DNA of 64,000 bases from an uncultured Flavobacteriaceae bacterium (GTDB lineage: Bacteria; Bacteroidota; Bacteroidia; Flavobacteriales; Flavobacteriaceae): positions 62,001 to 126,000 of the forward strand of contig CALSTV010000001.1 in the NCBI GenBank assembly GCA_943789365.1, in the 5' to 3' direction. The position numbers were made by a program, and so were the translations under genes. Positions 18,349 to 26,552 of this stretch are shown here, piece by piece. The notes below the pieces were generated by a model. That model was not told where the DNA came from. It was given only the letters and a program-made list of their open reading frames with translations, and did no database searches. Each line of letters opens with the position of its first letter. Positions within the stretch are counted from its first letter, which is position 1.

Positions 18349-19050
18349 TTACAAAAGTTTTTTCAAATCGAGAATGGATGCAACTGTTTTATAGGCATCC
18401 TGGGCAAAGGAATGCGAGTCGACTTGTTCGTGCAGCCATGTAGTATGAAAGGGTATATGAATTGCACTCGCTCCTATTTCTAACAAGGGTAATACATCGG
18501 ATTTTAGTGAATTTCCTACCATTAGTAATTCCGAAGCTTTGATATCCAAATGCTGAATGATCTTTAAATAGTCTGCTTCTTTTTTATCACTCATCACTTC
18601 TACATGATGAAAATATTTTAACAAACCAGATTTTTCAAGTTTTCTTTCTTGATCTAGTAAGTCTCCTTTGGTGGCTACAATTAATTTAAAATTCTTTGAT
18701 AATTCCGCCAAAACATCCTCTACTCCCTCTAATAATTCAATAGGCTTAAACAACATTTCTTTACCCATTGCTATTATTTTCGAAATAACTTCAGGCGACA
18801 CTTTATGATTTGAAATTTCTACAGCCAATTCAATCATAGACAATATAAAAGGTCTTACCCCATAGCCATAATAATGCAAGTTTTCTATTTCAATTCTATA
18901 GAGTTCTTGATGAATTTTATTCAAGGTTTCATAGGCCACTAATAATTTTGCCACTTCATGCTCCGTTTCTCTAAAATACGGTTCATTTACCCAAAGCGTA
19001 TCATCGGCATCGAATGCAATTACTTTTATGTCTTTGTAGGCTACTTCCAT
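18349..19050 (-). CDS. HAD-superfamily phosphohydrolase
   Basis: 233 residues with all four HAD motifs: motif I VIAFDADDTLWVNE (nucleophile and acid/base Asp), motif II IVATKG, motif III Lys in SDKKEADYLK, and motif IV MVGNSLKSDVLP. The helical cap between motifs I and II places it in subfamily I, like YjjG-type nucleotidases or phosphoglycolate phosphatases. Its start overlaps the end of kdsB by 10 bases, implying translational coupling. It is not KdsC, which is shorter and lacks this cap, although coupling to kdsB invites a test with sugar phosphates. Confidence 0.85.
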   Translation of the reverse strand: MEVAYKDIKVIAFDADDTLWVNEPYFRETEHEVAKLLVAYETLNKIHQELYRIEIENLHYYGYGVRPFILSMIELAVEISNHKVSPEVISKIIAMGKEMLFKPIELLEGVEDVLAELSKNFKLIVATKGDLLDQERKLEKSGLLKYFHHVEVMSDKKEADYLKIIQHLDIKASELLMVGNSLKSDVLPLLEIGASAIHIPFHTTWLHEQVDSHSFAQDAYKTVASILDLKKLL

Positions 19051-19769
19051 AGTTTATTTGCCTCAATTAAGTCTTCTGGCGTATCTATACCGATTACTTG
19101 GAAGGGTGTTTCGACCATTTTTATTTTTTTACCATATTCTAAAAATCGAATTCCTTCTAGTTTTTCTGTCGCTTCATTTTGCTGCATAGGCAATTTTGTA
19201 AATGCCGATAAGGCAGATTTTCTAAAGGCGTAAATACCGATATGTTTATAATAAGTTGTTTCAACACTTTTATCCCTTGGGTATGGAATGGGAGATCTTG
19301 AAAAGTAGAGAACACAATCATTGGTATCCAGCACGACTTTTACATTGTTGGGGTTCTCTATATCTTCCCAAGAATGCATTGGGTGTATTAAGGAAGCCAA
19401 ATCGATTTTTTGTTCAGGGTCATTTTTAAAAACAGCTATCAAGTCTCGCAAAGGTTCTAATCTCGTAAAAGGTTCATCTCCTTGTACGTTTACCACAATA
19501 TCCACATCGAGTAATTCAGCTGCTTCCGCAATACGATCTGAGCCACAATCGTGCTCCTTGATGCTTCGAATCACTTTCCCGTTGTGCGCTTTTACAGCCT
19601 TTTCAATCTCTGAACTGTCCGTTACTACATATACTTCATCAAACAACTCGGTAGCAATAACCGACTCATAGGTTCTTACTATCACTGGTTTTCCTGCTAA
19701 ATCTTTTAATAGTTTCCCTGGAAAACGTGAAGCGCTATATCGGGCTGGTATCATTGCAATTACTCTCAT
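19041..19769 (-). CDS. kdsB: 3-deoxy-manno-octulosonate cytidylyltransferase
   Basis: A 242-residue nucleotidyltransferase that forms CMP-Kdo for lipid A-core assembly. The N-terminal IPARYSASRFPGKLL is the CTP-binding signature. VVNVQGDEPF and YFSRSPIPYPRD are family hallmarks, and HIGIYAFRKSAL lies where expected. The length is standard. It is coupled to a HAD hydrolase downstream. The pathway partner kdsD is at 2437 in this window. Confidence 0.95.
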   Translation of the reverse strand: MRVIAMIPARYSASRFPGKLLKDLAGKPVIVRTYESVIATELFDEVYVVTDSSEIEKAVKAHNGKVIRSIKEHDCGSDRIAEAAELLDVDIVVNVQGDEPFTRLEPLRDLIAVFKNDPEQKIDLASLIHPMHSWEDIENPNNVKVVLDTNDCVLYFSRSPIPYPRDKSVETTYYKHIGIYAFRKSALSAFTKLPMQQNEATEKLEGIRFLEYGKKIKMVETPFQVIGIDTPEDLIEANKLWK

Positions 19770-20178
19770 GACTTATAAACTAATGCTGTCGTATTGTATT
19801 GTTGACAGTTGTTAAAAAATCAAAGATAGATATTTCACTTCTTTCTATGATACTATTCTAAAAATACTTGATCATCCTATATATACAATTGGTCAATTCC
19901 TTTATTCTACCGCCTAATTTCATCCTGTTCTATGGCTCTAAAATCAATTATTAAAAAGGTTTGATTGCGATCTACTTTTCTTATGTATTTATTTTTTTGT
20001 ACTTTAGAAACGCGCAAATACCATAATTTTTAAATCACCCCCGTACAATGACTTTAAGAATACAGTGTAGCAATTCCATTTATTTTTCATTCAAATAACC
20101 TTTTCATACTAGATGCAAACTAACCTCTTGCTTCTCGGTACGAATAACAATAACTAATATTAACTTAAATCTTTACAC
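19770..20178. other. 409-base intergenic stretch upstream of aqpZ
   Basis: No gene of convincing length. It holds an AT-rich TATTTATTTTTTTG promoter-like segment near 19985-19999 and a 16-codon frame (ATG 20048, TAA 20098) of doubtful meaning. No clear TAnnTTTG lies close to the aqpZ start, so a long leader is possible. No hairpin terminator was recognised. Confidence 0.5.
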
Positions 20179-20862
20179 ATGAAAAAATTAGTAGCAGAAT
20201 TTATTGGAACCTTATGGCTTGTTTTAGGAGGCTGTGGAAGCGCTGTCTTAGCAGCAGGCTATCCAGAATTAGGCATTGGCTTTGTAGGCGTTTCTCTTGC
20301 CTTTGGACTCACGGTGGTTACCATGGCTTATGCCATAGGACATATTTCTGGTTGCCATTTAAACCCAGCGGTTTCCATTGGATTATGGATTGGTGGTCGT
20401 TTCGACAAAAAAGAGTTGATTCCCTATATCATTGCACAAGTTTTAGGTGCTATTGGTGGAGCCGGAATTCTCTATTTGATTGCCAGCGGAAAGTCTGGTT
20501 TTGAACTCAATGGTTTTGCAGCTAACGGCTATGGTGAGCATTCACCCGACGGTTATAGTATGCTTGCCGCATTGATTACTGAAGTTGTGATGACCTTCGC
20601 TTTTTTAATTATCATCCTTGGTGCAACGCATTCAAAAGCTCCGAAAGGATTTGCAGGTTTGGCCATTGGATTAGGACTTACATTGATTCATCTTATTAGT
20701 ATTCCTGTAACAAACACTTCAGTAAATCCTGCAAGAAGTACAAGTCAGGCAGTCTTCGTAGGAGATTGGGCAACAGGGCAACTTTGGTTGTTTTGGGTAG
20801 CACCAATTATTGGAGCGGTCTTAGCAGGTGTAGTCTACAAATACATTTCACCTGAAGAATAA
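20179..20862 (+). CDS. aqpZ: Aquaporin Z
   Basis: A 227-residue six-helix water channel. Both NPA boxes are present: [17 protein letters not shown] (first) and [16 protein letters not shown] (second). The N-terminal [20 protein letters not shown] matches AqpZ. His and Arg of the selectivity filter appear in [11 protein letters not shown] and NPARS, consistent with a water-specific channel rather than a glycerol facilitator. It is followed by a strong terminator. Confidence 0.96.
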   Translation: MKKLVAEFIGTLWLVLGGCGSAVLAAGYPELGIGFVGVSLAFGLTVVTMAYAIGHISGCHLNPAVSIGLWIGGRFDKKELIPYIIAQVLGAIGGAGILYLIASGKSGFELNGFAANGYGEHSPDGYSMLAALITEVVMTFAFLIIILGATHSKAPKGFAGLAIGLGLTLIHLISIPVTNTSVNPARSTSQAVFVGDWATGQLWLFWVAPIIGAVLAGVVYKYISPEE

Positions 20863-20894
20863 ATAATTTGCATCTCAACTAATTCATTTTCAAG

Positions 20895-20930
20895 GCGGAA
20901 AGTAAGTATCCTTATTTTCCGCTTTTCTTT
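20895..20930 (+). terminator. Intrinsic terminator of aqpZ
   Basis: A 12-bp stem GCGGAAAGTAAG pairs with CTTATTTTCCGC (one G-T pair) around the loop TATC, followed by TTTTCTTTT. Confidence 0.88.
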
Positions 20931-21022
20931 TGATTCATAAAACAACAAACAATTAATCTAATTTGCCTAGAAAAAGCATTCATTTTAGTATATTTAACAA
21001 ATAGCAATCAAAATGTTACGTT

Positions 21023-21229
21023 ATGGATAGAAAAAAAATATTTACCAGTAGTTCGCAGATTGAGATCATGGGAGTAAAAAACTTGTTAAGTGAACACGGT
21101 ATCCCCTATTTTGAATTGAACAAATCAGATTCGTCCTATGTCGGCATTTTTGATGAAATTCAACTGTATGTCAATGAAGATAAAGAAGTCAAAGCAAAGG
21201 CACTCATTCAAGAAAATAGACAAGGGTAG
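21023..21229 (+). CDS. DUF2007-type small protein
   Basis: 68 residues, MDRKKIFTSSSQIEIMGVKN onward, with the pattern of the DUF2007 'putative signal transducing protein' family: a short alpha-beta ferredoxin-like fold with a terminal D-KEVKAKALIQE helix. It is cytosolic and of unknown function. It lies 48 bases upstream of a DUF975-like membrane protein on the same strand and may be co-transcribed with it. Confidence 0.78.
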   Translation: MDRKKIFTSSSQIEIMGVKNLLSEHGIPYFELNKSDSSYVGIFDEIQLYVNEDKEVKAKALIQENRQG

Positions 21230-21277
21230 TTCTATTTTTGTTAAACCAAACAATATTCACTTAAATTATTATATCTA

Positions 21278-21871
21278 ATGAAAATTATACTTTCGCAATT
21301 AATGAAGTCTTCCAAACAATCTTTAGAAGGGAAATGGGGACTTGCCATAGGCACATTCGTTTTATACATGTTTTTTTCAGCTTGCATTCAAGGCGCTAGT
21401 AAAGAGATACCAGCCATTGCATTTTTATCTTTACTTTTTGGAGGACCTATCTCATTAGGCCTTTCTAATTTTACATTGCGTATTTCGAGAAATGAAGAGG
21501 CGAGATTTGAACATTCCTTGAGTGGTTTTTACAACTTTTCAAATGCGCTAATAACCTATGTTTTAATGCTTCTTATTATTATAGGTTGGACTTTACTTTT
21601 AATCATTCCTGGAATCATTGCCGCTATTGCTTACAGTATGACTTTTTATATTCTTGCAGATGACCCAGATCTCGCACCTATGGATGCTTTAAAAAAGTCT
21701 AAAGAAATGATGGATGGACATAAGTGGACCTATTTCTTTTTAGTACTTCGTTTTGTTGGTCTGGCTATCCTTTGTATTCTTACCTTAGGAATTGCATTTC
21801 TTTGGTTGGCTCCTTATATTCAAGTAACGAATGCAAAGTTCTACGACACTTTAAAAAATGGAGTTCAATAA
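21278..21871 (+). CDS. DUF975-type integral membrane protein
   Basis: A 197-residue protein with about four or five hydrophobic segments (ALITYVLMLLIIIGWTLLLI, LIIPGIIAAIAYSMTFYILA, FVGLAILCILTLGIAFLWLA). The motif DALKKSKEMMDGHKW is typical of DUF975/YciC-like membrane proteins. Flavobacteria homologues are sometimes mislabelled as carotene monooxygenases; nothing here supports that. The function is unknown. Confidence 0.75.
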   Translation: MKIILSQLMKSSKQSLEGKWGLAIGTFVLYMFFSACIQGASKEIPAIAFLSLLFGGPISLGLSNFTLRISRNEEARFEHSLSGFYNFSNALITYVLMLLIIIGWTLLLIIPGIIAAIAYSMTFYILADDPDLAPMDALKKSKEMMDGHKWTYFFLVLRFVGLAILCILTLGIAFLWLAPYIQVTNAKFYDTLKNGVQ

Positions 21872-21947
21872 TATAGATAAGCTATAACGTAACAGTACCG
21901 AAGTAAAAGAGTTTGCTCTACTTTTTATTAATTTCAAAAAAAAATGC

Positions 21948-21955
21948 TATTTTTG
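21948..21955 (+). promoter_or_regulatory. -7 promoter element upstream of a 53-codon gene
   Basis: TATTTTTG fits TAnnTTTG exactly and ends six bases before the ATG at 21962, which would give a very short or absent leader. No -33 TTG is at the expected distance. Confidence 0.4.
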
Positions 21956-21961
21956 TTTTAT

Positions 21962-22123
21962 ATGAGAACAAGTCACTACATATTTAATGCTTTTAAAGCC
22001 ATTTTATCGATGTCAACGCCTATGCGTAACATGGATAGCTTGTCTGTTGCTGTCATTTGTAGTAAGCAATGGAAACCACATCCTTTTAAAAGTACTTTTG
22101 CTCAATATTATCGAAAATTATAA
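21962..22123 (+). CDS. Small ORF, 53 aa
   Basis: The frame begins MRTSHYIFNAFKAILSMSTP and ends QYYRKL. It is basic, with a Cys and several aromatic residues, and without a clear signal peptide. Support comes from context: an exact -7 element just upstream and a strong terminator 23 bases after the stop, so it looks like a stand-alone transcription unit. The function is unknown. It could also be a small RNA with a chance frame. Confidence 0.5.
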   Translation: MRTSHYIFNAFKAILSMSTPMRNMDSLSVAVICSKQWKPHPFKSTFAQYYRKL

Positions 22124-22146
22124 ACTCATAATAGTCAACAATATAA

Positions 22147-22179
22147 AAGTGCTTTTCTAACGGAAAGCACTTTTTTTTT
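22147..22179 (+). terminator. Intrinsic terminator after the 53-aa gene
   Basis: AAGTGCTTTTC and GGAAAGCACTT form a stem of about 9-10 bp around a short CTAAC-containing loop, followed directly by an uninterrupted T-run. Confidence 0.88.
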
Positions 22180-22203
22180 ATTCATTAATTAAAAACTATC
22201 ATC

Positions 22204-22317
22204 ATGAAAACAGCGAAAAAAACAAAAACAACCCAAGGTATGCAAGCCATTGTCTTACACTTAAATTTATTGCAATTAAGAACCTATTTACACAGTTTAC
22301 ACAATCCGAATCCTTGA
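22204..22317 (+). CDS. Small ORF, 37 aa
   Basis: It starts MKTAKKTKTTQGMQAIVLHL and ends HSLHNPNP: a basic head followed by a short hydrophobic helix (AIVLHLNLLQLRTYL). It lies 12 bases before the 122-aa gene on the same strand. It may be a leader peptide or a small membrane-active protein. The evidence is limited to an intact frame between closely spaced units. Confidence 0.35.
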   Translation: MKTAKKTKTTQGMQAIVLHLNLLQLRTYLHSLHNPNP

Positions 22318-22329
22318 AAACAATTTATT

Positions 22330-22698
22330 ATGAACACACAGTATTCACACCAAAGAAACACCTATTCGTTTAACGTTGTTAAAAGCGACGTAAATCAACA
22401 CAAAACCTTGCAACCATCATTGCTATATGCTAAGATGGAATCGGCAGTTTTAAATTCGTTGACTTCACTCAAAGAAAAGAATGATCTGAGGCAACATGTC
22501 TTTAAATTAGACATGTTTAAAAACGCAAAACTTAAAGATCGTTTAAAAATCACCCATACCGTTCGTAAATTAAGTACCTCTGAAATCTTGTTTTCAGTTG
22601 AAGTATTCAAAGAAAATAGTCCCAATAATGAAATTGTTTGTGCAGCTACTTTCGGCTATACACTCAAAAGAAAGGATGCTATAAACCTAGCGTCTTAA
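22330..22698 (+). CDS. Hypothetical protein, possible hotdog-fold domain
   Basis: 122 residues without a signal peptide. A helix (SLLYAKMESAVLNSLTSL) is followed by a strand-rich part (HVFKLDMFKNAKLKDRLKI, STSEILFSVEVFKENS, EIVCAATFGYTLKRKD). The order helix then four or five antiparallel strands resembles acyl-CoA thioesterase hotdog domains, but no catalytic motif is recognised. Identity is therefore tentative. It follows two very small genes and precedes the DEAD-box helicase. Confidence 0.6.
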   Translation: MNTQYSHQRNTYSFNVVKSDVNQHKTLQPSLLYAKMESAVLNSLTSLKEKNDLRQHVFKLDMFKNAKLKDRLKITHTVRKLSTSEILFSVEVFKENSPNNEIVCAATFGYTLKRKDAINLAS

Positions 22699-22788
22699 GC
22701 TATTTAGTTTCGGGTATTGTTATGCAAGGTACACTACCCGAACTAATTTAATTGACATCATTTTTGTCATAAGTTTCAAAAGATAAAG

Positions 22789-22818
22789 TTCAATATCCAT
22801 TTGAATGACCTACCTTTG
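22789..22818 (+). promoter_or_regulatory. Promoter of the DEAD-box helicase gene
   Basis: TTC (22789-22791), 19 bases, then TACCTTTG (22811-22818), which matches TAnnTTTG exactly. It places transcription start just upstream of the ATG at 22837 and argues against the earlier TTG at 22801 as the start codon. Confidence 0.65.
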
Positions 22819-22836
22819 TCTCCTTATACACATTAT

Positions 22837-24069
22837 ATGACCTTTAAAGAACTTTCAATTGTTGCCCCTATCCAAAAAGCCCTTGCATCGAAAGGGTATT
22901 CGCAACCTACTCCCATTCAAGAACAATCAATTCCTATTTTATTGGAGGGAAAAGATCTTTTGGGCGTTGCGCAAACAGGAACTGGTAAAACAGCTGCCTT
23001 TGCCATTCCAATTATACAACAATTGTATTTGGATGCGACTACTAAAAAATCATCCAAAAGAATAAAAGCCTTGGTGGTTACTCCTACGCGAGAATTGGCC
23101 ATACAAATTGCCGACAATTTTACAGAGTATTGCGCACATACAAATTTAAAAAACACGGTAATTTTTGGAGGTGTAAAACAAGGTACACAGGTTAATAAGC
23201 TAAAAGCTGGAATAGACATTCTTGTGGCAACACCTGGTAGGTTGTTGGATTTAATCAATCAACGAATTATCAGTCTTAGGGATATAGAGTATTTCGTTTT
23301 AGATGAAGCCGATCAAATGTTAGACATGGGGTTTATTCATGATATTAAAAAATTATTGACTTTCCTTCCTTCTAAGAGGCAGTCCTTGTTTTTTTCAGCC
23401 ACGATGCCACAGAACATAAAAGAATTGTCTCAAACAATATTACACAATCCTAGTAAAGTTAGCGTTCGACCAGAGCAAGCCACTGCTGAACGTGTAAAAC
23501 AGGCCATTTACTTTGTTCAGAAAAGCGATAAAAAGAATTTATTGATTGAACTCATCAATGAAAAACCAAATGATTCTACTTTAGTTTTTTCGAGAACAAA
23601 ACACGGTGCAGACAAAGTGGTTAAGGTGCTTGCCAAGGCAGGAATAAAAGCAGCGGCTATTCACGGTAATAAGTCTCAAAACGCAAGACAACGTGCCTTA
23701 GGTGCCTTTAAAAAAGGTGAATTGAATGTACTCATTGCAACAGATATTGCCGCTAGAGGAATCGATGTTGCCGATTTGTCATTGGTTGTAAACTATGACC
23801 TTCCTAACATCCCAGAAACCTATGTACATAGGATTGGAAGAACCGGACGCGCCAAAGCAAGTGGTATTGCAATTTCTTTTTGTAATGCTGAAGAAAGAGC
23901 TTATTTAAGAGATATTGAAAAACTTATCCGTCAAAAGATTCCTGTCGTAGAAGAACACCCTTTCGCCGAAGCTGCCAAAAATGAAGTAGTACCCGTAAAA
24001 GAAAAAACACAACAGAATAGGAAAGGAAATTCTAGAAATCGCAACCGAAATCGCTCAAAACGAAAGTAG
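22837..24069 (+). CDS. DEAD-box RNA helicase, RhlE-like
   Basis: A 410-residue ATP-dependent RNA helicase for RNA remodelling or ribosome assembly. It has the Q motif ([20 protein letters not shown]), Walker A ([11 protein letters not shown]), [19 protein letters not shown], the SAT motif FFSATMP and motif [15 protein letters not shown]. The basic tail ([17 protein letters not shown]) is typical of RhlE-type proteins. The start at 22837 (MTFKELS) is chosen from the promoter position and the Q motif location. A cold-shock gene follows, so a role in cold adaptation is likely (inference). Confidence 0.93.
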   Translation: MTFKELSIVAPIQKALASKGYSQPTPIQEQSIPILLEGKDLLGVAQTGTGKTAAFAIPIIQQLYLDATTKKSSKRIKALVVTPTRELAIQIADNFTEYCAHTNLKNTVIFGGVKQGTQVNKLKAGIDILVATPGRLLDLINQRIISLRDIEYFVLDEADQMLDMGFIHDIKKLLTFLPSKRQSLFFSATMPQNIKELSQTILHNPSKVSVRPEQATAERVKQAIYFVQKSDKKNLLIELINEKPNDSTLVFSRTKHGADKVVKVLAKAGIKAAAIHGNKSQNARQRALGAFKKGELNVLIATDIAARGIDVADLSLVVNYDLPNIPETYVHRIGRTGRAKASGIAISFCNAEERAYLRDIEKLIRQKIPVVEEHPFAEAAKNEVVPVKEKTQQNRKGNSRNRNRNRSKRK

Positions 24070-24163
24070 TACACAAAAGAAAATACGACGCTGAATCGAT
24101 ACAAATTTATGAATGAAAGAAAATAATAATTTTTACAAGAAATTTACAATCTTTAAATAATAA

Positions 24164-24194
24164 TTGTTTTTTCAATTATATAACACTAAATTTG
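24164..24194 (+). promoter_or_regulatory. Promoter of the cold-shock gene
   Basis: TTG at 24164-24166, a 20-base spacer, and TAAATTTG at 24187-24194, an exact -7 element. The leader to the ATG at 24224 would be about 25 bases. Confidence 0.75.
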
Positions 24195-24223
24195 TTAACA
24201 ACTAATATAATTAATTTATCAAA

Positions 24224-24415
24224 ATGAGCAAAGGTACCGTAAAATTTTTCAATGAAACTAAAGGTTTTGGTTTCATAACTGAAGAAGGATCAAGTAATGA
24301 ACACTTCGTACATGTAACAGGTTTAATCGACGAAATCCGTGAGGGTGATGAGGTTGAATTCGAATTACAAGAAGGAAGAAAAGGAATGAACGCAGTAAAT
24401 GTGAAAGTAATCTAA
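24224..24415 (+). CDS. Cold-shock domain protein
   Basis: A 63-residue single cold-shock domain. RNP1 is KGFGFITEEG, and RNP2 is NEHFVHVTGL, where most CspA proteins have VFVHFS. It binds single-stranded RNA and DNA. The length is slightly short but complete (MSKGTVKFFNETKGF to VNVKVI). It has its own promoter and terminator and sits just after an RNA helicase gene. Confidence 0.93.
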   Translation: MSKGTVKFFNETKGFGFITEEGSSNEHFVHVTGLIDEIREGDEVEFELQEGRKGMNAVNVKVI

Positions 24416-24442
24416 TTACTTGTTTCTTAAATGTTATGAAAG

Positions 24443-24470
24443 CTCGTCTTCTTTAGATGAGTTTTTTTTT
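24443..24470 (+). terminator. Intrinsic terminator of the cold-shock gene
   Basis: CTCGTCT pairs with AGATGAG (one G-T pair) around TCTTT, followed by nine T. On the minus strand it also lies just past the end of the peptide-binding protein gene. Confidence 0.85.
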
Positions 24471-24486
24471 GCGGTATTGTTAGGTC

Positions 24487-26106
24487 TTACTGTCTCTTCT
24501 TAACCCTCTTTAAATCTAAATGGTTGATTGGATTGATGCCCAATCCAGATATGTTTTTTTGGGTAAAACGAACCACTTCATCGTAGTACAAAGGAATTAC
24601 CGGGGCTGTACTCATTACCAAACTGTCCATTTTTTGATATAATAATTGTCGTTCAATTTTATCGACGGTTCGCACAGCTTTTTCAAACATTTGGTCAAAT
24701 TTTGCATTGCTATAGTGCGTGTAGTTTGGACCATTGGGTGAAAAGTTCTTGGAATGAAAAATAAATAAATAGTTTTCAGCATCAGGGTAATCGGCCACCC
24801 AAGAACCTCTAAATATACTCAACTTACCTGTTACTTTTGTTTGCCGTAATGTAGAAGGAGGCATTACATCAATACGTACCTTTAAGCCTACCTTTCCCAT
24901 TTCACGTTGAATGTATTCACATAAATCTAAATATTGACTGTTGGTACTAATAGTCACCGAAGGTTCTTTGTCTCCAGTAGCTTCTACATATGCATCGATC
25001 AATCTTTTTGCCTTTTCAGGTTGATAATCATAGCCTTTCATTTCATTGAAAGAGGGCATTCCTTTCGGAATAAATCCATTTACAGCAGGAAAACCAATCC
25101 CATTTCTCAGGTACAAAATCATTTTCTCTTTGTCGAATCCATAATTCAGTGCTTTTCTTATTTTGACCGACTGAATTTCGGGCACTGCTGCATCGAGATA
25201 CACTCCTAAATATTCAGTGTTCAAATAAGGCCCTGAGACCATATTTATTTGGGAAGCATAGCGCTCAGTTAATTTTCCCTCAAGCGTTAACAAATCGTCT
25301 TTATACGATGCGTCTATACTGTTTAAAAAATCTAAATTCCCTTGAATAAACTGCAAAAACTCTGTCTGTTTATCTGGTAAAAAACTAATAGCCACGGCTT
25401 CTACATAGGGCAATTGGTTTCCCTGTACATCTCGCTCATGGTAATTCTTATTTTTTCTAAATATCAATTTTGTGTTTTCTACCCACAATTTAAAATAAAA
25501 GGGGCCCGTACCAATTGGGTTAGAACGAAAATCGTCTTTAAAATAATCTATCGCCTCTTTAGGTACCACCGCACAATATTTCATACTCATTAGTCGTAGA
25601 AAAGGAGGAAATGCCTGTTTTAGATGGATCACTAAGGTAGTATCATTCTCGGCGTTAAAATTGTCTACATAATCTAAAACCCATTTTCCAGGCGAGGCTA
25701 CTTTTGGATCTAACAGCCTTTGAAAACTGTACACAAAATCACTAGCAACTACCTTTCTTGTTTTGCCTGCTCCAAACAAGGTATGCTCGTGAAATTTCAC
25801 ATCAGACCTAAGGTAAAACGTATACGTCATACCTTCATTGGACAACTCCCAACTTTGAGCGATATCGGGTTGTACTTCTAATTGCGCATCGAGCTGTACC
25901 AAACCATTGAACAACTGATTGGTTGCCCATATGGTACGCAAATCTTTAGCAAATGCAGGATCTAAGGTACTAATATTGGCAGCTTCATTGTATCGAAAAA
26001 CTTCACCTTCATGATGCTCATTTTGCGCTGTATTACAAGAAACACCAACGGCTAAGAATACAATTGCACAAACAAACTTCACTGCTTTGTTAATTTTCAA
26101 AATCAT
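24487..26106 (-). CDS. Peptide/oligopeptide ABC transporter substrate-binding lipoprotein (SBP family 5)
   Basis: A 539-residue lipoprotein. The signal peptide ends in a lipobox (AIVFLAVGVSCNTAQ), so Cys about residue 24 is lipidated. The mature part has the SBP_bac_5 pattern: RYNEAANISTLDPAFAKDLR near the N-terminus, WELSNEGMTYTFYLRSDVKF, then NPIGTGPFYFKLWV. No permease or ATPase gene is adjacent, so it may act with a transporter encoded elsewhere. Its start overlaps the preceding monooxygenase gene by 17 bases. Confidence 0.9.
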   Translation of the reverse strand: MILKINKAVKFVCAIVFLAVGVSCNTAQNEHHEGEVFRYNEAANISTLDPAFAKDLRTIWATNQLFNGLVQLDAQLEVQPDIAQSWELSNEGMTYTFYLRSDVKFHEHTLFGAGKTRKVVASDFVYSFQRLLDPKVASPGKWVLDYVDNFNAENDTTLVIHLKQAFPPFLRLMSMKYCAVVPKEAIDYFKDDFRSNPIGTGPFYFKLWVENTKLIFRKNKNYHERDVQGNQLPYVEAVAISFLPDKQTEFLQFIQGNLDFLNSIDASYKDDLLTLEGKLTERYASQINMVSGPYLNTEYLGVYLDAAVPEIQSVKIRKALNYGFDKEKMILYLRNGIGFPAVNGFIPKGMPSFNEMKGYDYQPEKAKRLIDAYVEATGDKEPSVTISTNSQYLDLCEYIQREMGKVGLKVRIDVMPPSTLRQTKVTGKLSIFRGSWVADYPDAENYLFIFHSKNFSPNGPNYTHYSNAKFDQMFEKAVRTVDKIERQLLYQKMDSLVMSTAPVIPLYYDEVVRFTQKNISGLGINPINHLDLKRVKKRQ

Positions 26107-26428
26107 AGTCTTTTTCTACTTTACATATTCGCACTTTAAACGCTTTATACCATTCATTTTTACCTCTTTCTCGAGCCACACTGTGTGCTGAATTGTACTT
26201 CCATAATTTTATAGCTTCCAAACTTTCCCAATAGGAAACCGTAATTCCCAATTCCTGTCTTGCCGATTCCATTCCCAAAAACCCCTTTTGATCCTTTGCT
26301 AGTTGTTCCATCCTTTCTGCCATAGCATCATAGCCCTCAATCGTGTCACTTTGTACGCTACTAAAAATAACGGCATAATAAGGTGGTTCTGGAGTTGGTG
26401 CAATCCATTTGTTTTTTTCTTGGCTCAT
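26090..26428 (-). CDS. Antibiotic biosynthesis monooxygenase (ABM) domain protein
   Basis: A 112-residue dimeric alpha-beta barrel protein. The ABM pattern is seen in YYAVIFSSVQ, MAERMEQLAKDQKGFLGMES, TVSYWESLEAIKLWKYNSAH and the terminal YKAFKVRICKVEK. Members oxidise quinols, degrade haem or have unknown roles; no haem-binding residue can be pinpointed. It is coupled by overlap to the peptide-binding lipoprotein gene downstream. Confidence 0.87.
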   Translation of the reverse strand: MSQEKNKWIAPTPEPPYYAVIFSSVQSDTIEGYDAMAERMEQLAKDQKGFLGMESARQELGITVSYWESLEAIKLWKYNSAHSVARERGKNEWYKAFKVRICKVEKDYDFEN

Positions 26429-26502
26429 CGTTCTACTATTCTTGACTTATCATTTAAGCATACATGCCGTACAACGCAAAATATAATTCACTAAAAACCT
26501 AT

Positions 26503-26532
26503 TTACAATTCAAGTTTAAAGATGTATTTTTG
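26503..26532 (+). promoter_or_regulatory. Promoter of mtaB
   Basis: TTA (26503-26505), 19 bases, then TATTTTTG (26525-26532), an exact -7 element. The leader to the ATG at 26553 is about 16-20 bases. Confidence 0.7.
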
Positions 26533-26552
26533 TACGCGTTAAAAGTACGAGA

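Noticed and set aside
18349-19050. HAD hydrolase as KdsC (Kdo 8-phosphate phosphatase)
   Set aside because: KdsC is a shorter capless HAD of about 170 residues; this protein has 233 residues with a clear helical cap.
21278-21871. Carotenoid monooxygenase, a label sometimes given to such proteins
   Set aside because: There is no metal-binding His pattern or sequence similarity to such enzymes; it is a DUF975-like membrane protein.
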